A DNA stretch of 64,000 nt. Source: Nocardioides bizhenqiangii (GTDB lineage: Bacteria; Actinomycetota; Actinomycetes; Propionibacteriales; Nocardioidaceae). The stretch covers positions 496,001 to 560,000 of the forward strand of contig NZ_CP141059.1 in NCBI RefSeq assembly GCF_034661235.1. The letters are read 5' to 3'. This document shows positions 59,486 through 64,000 of the stretch, in pieces. The stretch's first letter is position 1. Every line of letters begins with the position of its first letter. Under the pieces are notes generated by a model. It did not search any database. It saw only the letters and a list, made by a program, of their open reading frames with translations, and was not told the DNA's origin. A program made the position numbers and the translations under genes.

Positions 59486-60835
59486 CTAGTGGACGGTGCG
59501 GATCAGCTTCTTGTTCACGAATTCCTCGAGCCCGAAGTGACCGAGCTCGCGTCCGAAGCCGGAGGACTTGATACCCCCGAACGGGAGCTCCGGGCTGTCG
59601 AGCAAGACTCCGTTGACGAACACCATCCCGGCCTCGATGCGATCGGCCACCCGAGCCGCCTGTTCCGGGTCGGCGGCGAACACGTAGGAGCCGAGCCCGA
59701 ACGGAGTGTCGTTGGCGAGCGCCACCGCCTCGTCCTCGGACGCGACCCGGAAGACGACGGCCACCGGTCCGAACAGCTCTTCGTGGTAGGCGTCGTTGGC
59801 GGACGTGACACCGGTCAGCACGCCGGGCGGGTACGACGCAGCAACCCGCGTGCCCGCCGTCACGAGTGTGGCACCCTGGAGCACCGCCCGGTCGACCTGC
59901 TCCTCGAGTCGCTCGGCCGCAGCCACCGATGACAGCGGCGCGACGTCGCTCGCGAGCACCGTGGCCGTGAACTTCTCGAGGAACGGCTCGTAGAGGTCGT
60001 CGACGACGATGAACCGCTTGGCGGCGTTGCAGGACTGGCCGGCGTTGTCCAGGCGGGCGCTCGCCGCCGCCTCGACGGCGGCGTCCAGGTCGTCGGTGCC
60101 GAGCAGCAGGAACGGGTCCGACCCGCCGAGCTCCAGCACGACCTTCTTCAGGTGGCGACCGGCCAGCTCGGCCACCGCGGAGCCGGCCCGCTCCGATCCG
60201 GTCAGCGAGACGCCGGCAACGCGCGGGTCGCCGATCATCGTGGCCACCTGCTCGTTGGTCGCGTAGACGTTGACGTAGGCACCCTCGGGGAAGCCGGCGT
60301 CGCGGAACAGCTGCTCCAACGCGGCAGCCGACTCCGGGCACTGCGGCGCGTGCTTGAGCAGGATGGTGTTGCCGACCGCCAGGTTCGGACCGGCGAACCT
60401 GGCCACCTGGTAGGAGGGAAAGTTCCACGGCATGATCCCGAGCAGCACGCCGAACGGGCCGCGGCGGATCAGTGCGGAGCCCTCGCCATCGAGGAGTGGC
60501 ACCGGCTCGTCGACCAGCAGAGCCTCGGCCCGCTCGGCGTAGAAGCCGTAGATCGCAGCGGAGAAGTCGACCTCGCCGAGGGCGTCGTCGAGCTTCTTGC
60601 CCATCTCCCGCACGATGATGGCGGCGAGCTCCTCGCGACGCTCCTCGTGCAGGCGGCTCACCTCGCGCAGCAAGGCACTGCGTTCGGCGACCGTGGTGCT
60701 CGGCGTCCAGGAGCGGTACGCCGTGCTCGCGGCCGCGAGCGCGGCCTCGATGTCGGCGTCCGTCGCCGTCGGATACGTGCGGATGATCTCGCCAGTGGCC
60801 GGATCGGTGACGGCGTACTCCGTGGACGCCGTCAC
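59486..60835 (-). CDS. NAD(P)-dependent aldehyde dehydrogenase, SSADH-like
   Basis: 449 residues, GTG 60835. Blocks: [57 protein letters not shown] (Glu), [16 protein letters not shown] (Cys), EELFGPVA. Similar to succinate-semialdehyde dehydrogenases of the shorter kind and distinct from the gabD 2.3 kb away. Overlaps the ABC ATPase gene (GTGA), so it is the last gene of the importer operon and probably acts on the aldehyde derived from the imported compound. Confidence 0.9.
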   Translation of the reverse strand: MTASTEYAVTDPATGEIIRTYPTATDADIEAALAAASTAYRSWTPSTTVAERSALLREVSRLHEERREELAAIIVREMGKKLDDALGEVDFSAAIYGFYAERAEALLVDEPVPLLDGEGSALIRRGPFGVLLGIMPWNFPSYQVARFAGPNLAVGNTILLKHAPQCPESAAALEQLFRDAGFPEGAYVNVYATNEQVATMIGDPRVAGVSLTGSERAGSAVAELAGRHLKKVVLELGGSDPFLLLGTDDLDAAVEAAASARLDNAGQSCNAAKRFIVVDDLYEPFLEKFTATVLASDVAPLSSVAAAERLEEQVDRAVLQGATLVTAGTRVAASYPPGVLTGVTSANDAYHEELFGPVAVVFRVASEDEAVALANDTPFGLGSYVFAADPEQAARVADRIEAGMVFVNGVLLDSPELPFGGIKSSGFGRELGHFGLEEFVNKKLIRTVH

Positions 60836-61599
60836 GAAAGCACCTTGGAGAGGAACGCCTTGGTGCGGACGTGCTGGGGATTGCCCAGTACGTCGGCCGG
60901 CTTCCCCGCCTCGACGATCACGCCGCCGTCCATGAACACCACTGTGTCGGCGACCTCGCGGGCGAAGCCGATCTCGTGGGTCACCACGATCATCGTCATC
61001 CCGTCACGAGCCAGGTCCTTCATGACGTCGAGGACCTCGCCCACGAGCTCGGGGTCGAGCGCGGAGGTGGGCTCGTCGAAGAGCATCAGCTTCGGCTTCA
61101 TCGCCAGCGCGCGGGCGATCGCGACCCGCTGCTGCTGGCCGCCGGACAGCTCGGCGGGGTAGTTACCGGCGCGCTCGGCGAGGCCCACCCGGTCGAGAAG
61201 CTCCAGGCCCAGCTTCCGTGCGGCCGCCTTCGGCTCGCCACGGACCTGGACCGGCGCCTCCATGACGTTCTCCAGGGCGGTCATGTGGGGGAAGAGGTTG
61301 AAGCGCTGGAAGACCATGCCGATGTCGCGGCGCTGGGCAGCGACCTCGCGCTCGTGCATCTCGTAGAGCTTGTCGCCCTCCTCCCGGTAGCCGATCAGCT
61401 TGCCGTCGACCGACAGCCGGCCGCCGTCGACGCGCTCGAGGTGGTTGATGCAGCGCAGGAAGGTCGACTTGCCCGAGCCGGAGGGACCGAGGATGCAGAA
61501 GACCTCGCCGTTGGTCACCTCGAGGTCGATCCCCTTGAGCACCTCGACGTGGCCGAAGGACTTGTGGACGTTCTCGGCCTTGACCATCGTGGTCGTCAT
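60832..61599 (-). CDS. Polar amino-acid ABC transporter ATPase
   Basis: 255 residues from ATG 61599 (AAGGAG upstream). Walker [11 protein letters not shown]-loop [10 protein letters not shown] (typical of GlnQ/HisP/ArgP type), signature LSGGQQQR, Walker [13 protein letters not shown], switch His in VTHEIGFA. Drives import with the permease and binding protein encoded upstream, with overlaps of 4 bases. Confidence 0.95.
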   Translation of the reverse strand: MTTTMVKAENVHKSFGHVEVLKGIDLEVTNGEVFCILGPSGSGKSTFLRCINHLERVDGGRLSVDGKLIGYREEGDKLYEMHEREVAAQRRDIGMVFQRFNLFPHMTALENVMEAPVQVRGEPKAAARKLGLELLDRVGLAERAGNYPAELSGGQQQRVAIARALAMKPKLMLFDEPTSALDPELVGEVLDVMKDLARDGMTMIVVTHEIGFAREVADTVVFMDGGVIVEAGKPADVLGNPQHVRTKAFLSKVLS

Positions 61600-62525
61600 C
61601 GGTTGGCTCCTTCGGTGGTCGAGCGTCCCGGACGCAGGTTGGCCGACAGCCGCGCTGCCCAGCCCGGACCTGCCTTGGATCCCTGAGAGGTTCCGCGGGC
61701 GAAGCGGTGCTCGAGCCGCGACTGGACGACGGTGAGCACGCTGGTCAGCACGAGGTACCAGAAGGAGGCGACCAGGAGCATCTCGAAGGTCGTGAAGTTC
61801 TTGCTGCCGAAGAGCTGTGCCTCGGTGAACAGGTCCTGGGCGCCGATGACGGCGACCAGAGAGGTGGTCTTCAGCATCGTGATGACCTCGTTGCCCGTGG
61901 GCGGCACGATCACCCGCATCGCCTGGGGCAGCACGATCCGGCGCATCGTCTTGGCGCCGGTCAGACCGAGCGCGTGCGCCGCCTCGGTCTGCCCGTGGTC
62001 CACGGAGAGGATGCCGCCCCGGACGATCTCGGCCATGTACGCCGCCTCGTTCAGCGCCAGCGCGAGCAGCGCGGCCGTGAAGGCGCTGATGAGCTCGTTC
62101 GTGTCGGCGCTGACCGGCCCGAAGCCGAGGCGCGGGAAGATCAGGCCGAGGTTGAACCACAGCACGATCTGCACCAGCACCGGGGTCCCGCGGAATAGCC
62201 AGAGGTAGCCCCCGCTGACCATACGGAGCACCGGGTTGTGGGACAGCCGCATCACGGCCAGCACGACACCGAGCAGGACGCCCAGCACCATCGACATGAC
62301 GGTGAGCTGGATCGTCACGATCCCGCCGCGAAGGATGTTCTCGTTGAAGAGGAACTCGCGGACGACCTCCCACTGGATGGCGGGGTTGGACGCGAACGAC
62401 CAGACCAGCGCCGCCACCAGGGCGGCGACGATCGCGGCGGAGATCCACTGGCCGGTACGGCGTACGGGGATTGCCTTGATCGGGGCGGGACGCACCCGCT
62501 CGGGGGACTCTGCGGTCGCGGTCAT
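61596..62525 (-). CDS. Polar amino-acid ABC transporter permease
   Basis: 309 residues. Helices start at [18 protein letters not shown]; the HisM/GlnP-type block [20 protein letters not shown] and the coupling-helix EAA segment [33 protein letters not shown] are clear. Single permease gene, so a homodimer. The C-terminal tail is longer than usual and basic. Confidence 0.93.
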   Translation of the reverse strand: MTATAESPERVRPAPIKAIPVRRTGQWISAAIVAALVAALVWSFASNPAIQWEVVREFLFNENILRGGIVTIQLTVMSMVLGVLLGVVLAVMRLSHNPVLRMVSGGYLWLFRGTPVLVQIVLWFNLGLIFPRLGFGPVSADTNELISAFTAALLALALNEAAYMAEIVRGGILSVDHGQTEAAHALGLTGAKTMRRIVLPQAMRVIVPPTGNEVITMLKTTSLVAVIGAQDLFTEAQLFGSKNFTTFEMLLVASFWYLVLTSVLTVVQSRLEHRFARGTSQGSKAGPGWAARLSANLRPGRSTTEGANR

Positions 62526-62530
62526 GTCGC

Positions 62531-63457
62531 TTACTCCGTCGCTCCGTTGATGGTGACGGTGTCGACTGCGCCGCTCTCGAGCTCGTAGTTGGCGAGGATC
62601 TCGTGGTAGGTGCCGTCTGCGATCAGCTTCTCCAGCGCTGCCTTGAAGGCGTCGCGCAGCTGCGTGTCCTCCTTGGTGAACACGATGCCGACCGGGGTCG
62701 GGAGCAGTGCCTCGGAGTTGGCGACCTCGAACTGGTTGCCGCCGCCGATGTTCGCCGCGTTGAAGGCGCCGACGGCGTCCTGGGTGAACGACGCGACGTC
62801 GCGGCCGCTCTGCACCTGCGTCAGCGCGTCCTTGTCGCTTGGGAAGGGGTCGATCTCGATGGGGTCGTCGGCGCACTCGTCCTCGTTGAACTGGCCGAGC
62901 ATCTTCTCCTGGGTGGAGGCCTTGAGGACGGCGACCGGCTGGCCGCACAGGTCACTGATCCCCTCGATGCCCTCGGGGTTGCCCTTCTTCACCACGATCG
63001 ACTGGCCGGTGAGGAAGTAGTCGACGAAGTCGTAGACCTCCTCGCGGTCCTTGGTGTCGGTGATCGCGGCCATGACGAGGTCGAAGCGGCCACCGTCGAG
63101 CGCCGTGAGCAGGCCGTCGAAAGCGGTGTGGGTGAACTCGACCTCGATGCCGAGAACCTGGCCGAGCGCCGTCGCGAGGTCGGGGTCGAGCCCGACGATC
63201 GTCTCGTTGTCGTCGGTGAAGGACTCGAAGGGCGGGTAGAGCGCCTCGGTCCCGATCGTCACCTTTCCGGCGTCCTTGACGTCGGCGGGGAGGCTGTCGT
63301 GCAGCTTCTGGTCGACCTCCTGGGAGGCGACCGGCTCGCCGGCCGCGGGGTCGTCGGCGTCGTCACTGCTTCCGCAGGCGGTCAGCAGCGCGCCGGCGGC
63401 AACAACGGCCGCGACGGGCAGCCAGGCGAGCCGGCGGGTGCGGGGGTGGCGGGTCAT
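62531..63457 (-). CDS. Amino-acid ABC transporter substrate-binding lipoprotein
   Basis: 308 residues from ATG 63457 (GAGGAG upstream). Signal with lipobox LLTAC, Cys28 lipidated. Family 3 binding protein: [74 protein letters not shown]. Binds a polar or basic amino acid or related amine outside the cell. First gene of the operon; divergent from an XRE-cupin regulator across 181 bases. Confidence 0.93.
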   Translation of the reverse strand: MTRHPRTRRLAWLPVAAVVAAGALLTACGSSDDADDPAAGEPVASQEVDQKLHDSLPADVKDAGKVTIGTEALYPPFESFTDDNETIVGLDPDLATALGQVLGIEVEFTHTAFDGLLTALDGGRFDLVMAAITDTKDREEVYDFVDYFLTGQSIVVKKGNPEGIEGISDLCGQPVAVLKASTQEKMLGQFNEDECADDPIEIDPFPSDKDALTQVQSGRDVASFTQDAVGAFNAANIGGGNQFEVANSEALLPTPVGIVFTKEDTQLRDAFKAALEKLIADGTYHEILANYELESGAVDTVTINGATE

Positions 63458-63638
63458 CGGGGGCTCCTCGGTGATGGGTGTGGCCACGGTCGATGTGGCC
63501 TGCGTCACCCGAGAATGACGCCGAAGTTGCCTTATTGTCAACCCTTGTTTCCTAAAGGGCTCATGGTGTTTCATAGGGATGCGACGTGGCGCCCGTCACG
63601 TCTCTTGCGCAGGAACTCAGGATCGGAGTCCGAGGCCC

Positions 63639-64000
63639 ATGACCGCTCAGGCCCAGTCGGCCGCGGACGGCGTCCGCATCGGCGAGCAGCTCAAGGCAGC
63701 CCGCATGGCGCGCCGCAAGACGCTGGCCGAAGTGGCCGACGCTGCTGGCCTCACCAAGGGGTTCCTGTCCAAGATCGAGCGTGACCAGGCCAGTGCTTCG
63801 GTCGCCTCGTTGATGCGGATCTGCGAGACGCTCGGCCTGTCGGTCGGTGAGCTGTTCGACGCCCCTGCAGGCAACGTCGTACGTCGTGCGGCGTACCCGC
63901 CGATCAACTTCGGGGGCATCGGGATGACCGAGTACCTCCTGACTCCGAGCGGGGAGCGGCGGCTGCAGGCGATCCTCAGCGAGATCGAGCCGGGCGGGGG
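63639..64000 (+). CDS. XRE-cupin transcriptional regulator (cut by window end)
   Basis: ATG 63639, open to the edge (120 codons). HTH: IGEQLKAARMARRKTLAEVADAAGLTKGFLSKIERDQASASVASLMRICETLG, then the start of a cupin domain (GGIGMTEYLLTPSGERRLQAILSEIEPGG). PuuR-type family that often controls polyamine or amino-acid catabolism. Divergent from the importer operon, its likely target. Confidence 0.9.
   Translation, partial: MTAQAQSAADGVRIGEQLKAARMARRKTLAEVADAAGLTKGFLSKIERDQASASVASLMRICETLGLSVGELFDAPAGNVVRRAAYPPINFGGIGMTEYLLTPSGERRLQAILSEIEPGG

Overview
The window is about 64 kb of high-GC (roughly 70%) DNA that reads as the chromosome of a Nocardioides-like actinomycete (Nocardioidaceae or a close relative). 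Pointers are a DUF222/HNH endonuclease gene, an IdeR with every metal ligand of the mycobacterial protein, two SigE-family ECF sigma factors each with a membrane partner, an F420-reductase-type gene, paired DUF5994 genes, an LCP cell-wall ligase, a galU-moeA-rimJ-membrane protein cluster arranged as in mycobacteria and corynebacteria, and short intergenic repeats built around GGTCTCGATACG...CTACTCGACCACCGA. No integrase, transposase, phage gene or CRISPR array is visible.

Layout. 0-8 kb: GNAT (cut by the window edge), DUF222 HNH gene, a three-copy ~150-bp intergenic repeat, citrate synthase divergent from pdxH, a 165-bp MITE-like foldback, a receptor-like pseudokinase, and two tandem two-domain GNAT genes. 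7.8-15 kb: TetR with its palindromic operator, a heterodimeric ABC exporter with one degenerate ATP site, an odd leader-like locus (promoter, 12-codon ORF with a 16-nt Shine-Dalgarno match, branched RNA fold), then a DHA2 efflux pump carrying a probable 1-nt frameshift followed by its MarR regulator. 15-25 kb: hotdog-fold protein, IdeR, sirtuin, two sigma/membrane-partner operons, an isoaspartyl methyltransferase interrupted in frame by a 63-bp palindrome, DUF2277, a saccharopine-dehydrogenase-like reductase, two DUF5994 genes. 25-29 kb: TetR, GMC oxidoreductase, F420-reductase/VOC operon divergent from a MarR gene. 29-43.6 kb: an accessory-looking stretch of stress and redox genes (two DksA-like proteins, a frameshifted D-amino-acid-dehydrogenase-like gene, transaldolase, GH15 enzyme, PucR regulator, a stand-alone cytochrome oxidase subunit I, and a DoxX-folE-reductase operon under a cysteine-rich HTH regulator), ending in a tRNA-Arg gene that overlaps the last gene. 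43.8-55.4 kb: housekeeping genes: LCP ligase, mscL, SAF and FmdB proteins behind a CIRCE-like site, penicillin acylase, 5-formyl-THF cyclo-ligase, UDP-glucose pyrophosphorylase, Moco genes, RimJ-like GNAT and a GlpR-like membrane protein. 55.4 kb to the end: tRNA-Ala, then a GABA/amino-acid catabolic region (gabT-gabD with LysR; a polar amino-acid ABC importer with an aldehyde dehydrogenase; an XRE-cupin regulator).

How the genes fit together. The right end looks like a nitrogen/carbon scavenging unit: the importer brings in an amino acid or amine, GabT/GabD and the second dehydrogenase turn 4-aminobutyrate or a related aldehyde into succinate, and LysR and XRE-cupin proteins probably sense the pathway. 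The 7.8-15 kb block is a multidrug-efflux region with two separately regulated pumps. The 41-43.6 kb operon couples a pterin enzyme, a small membrane protein and a flavoprotein reductase under a putative redox sensor; I do not recognise it as a described pathway.

Three genes (MFS at 14.33 kb, DadA-like at 30.14 kb, membrane protein at 33.53 kb) need a 1-2 nt correction to read through; read data must decide between sequencing error and real lesions. All statements about sequence identity or homology come from reading motifs by eye; no search was run.
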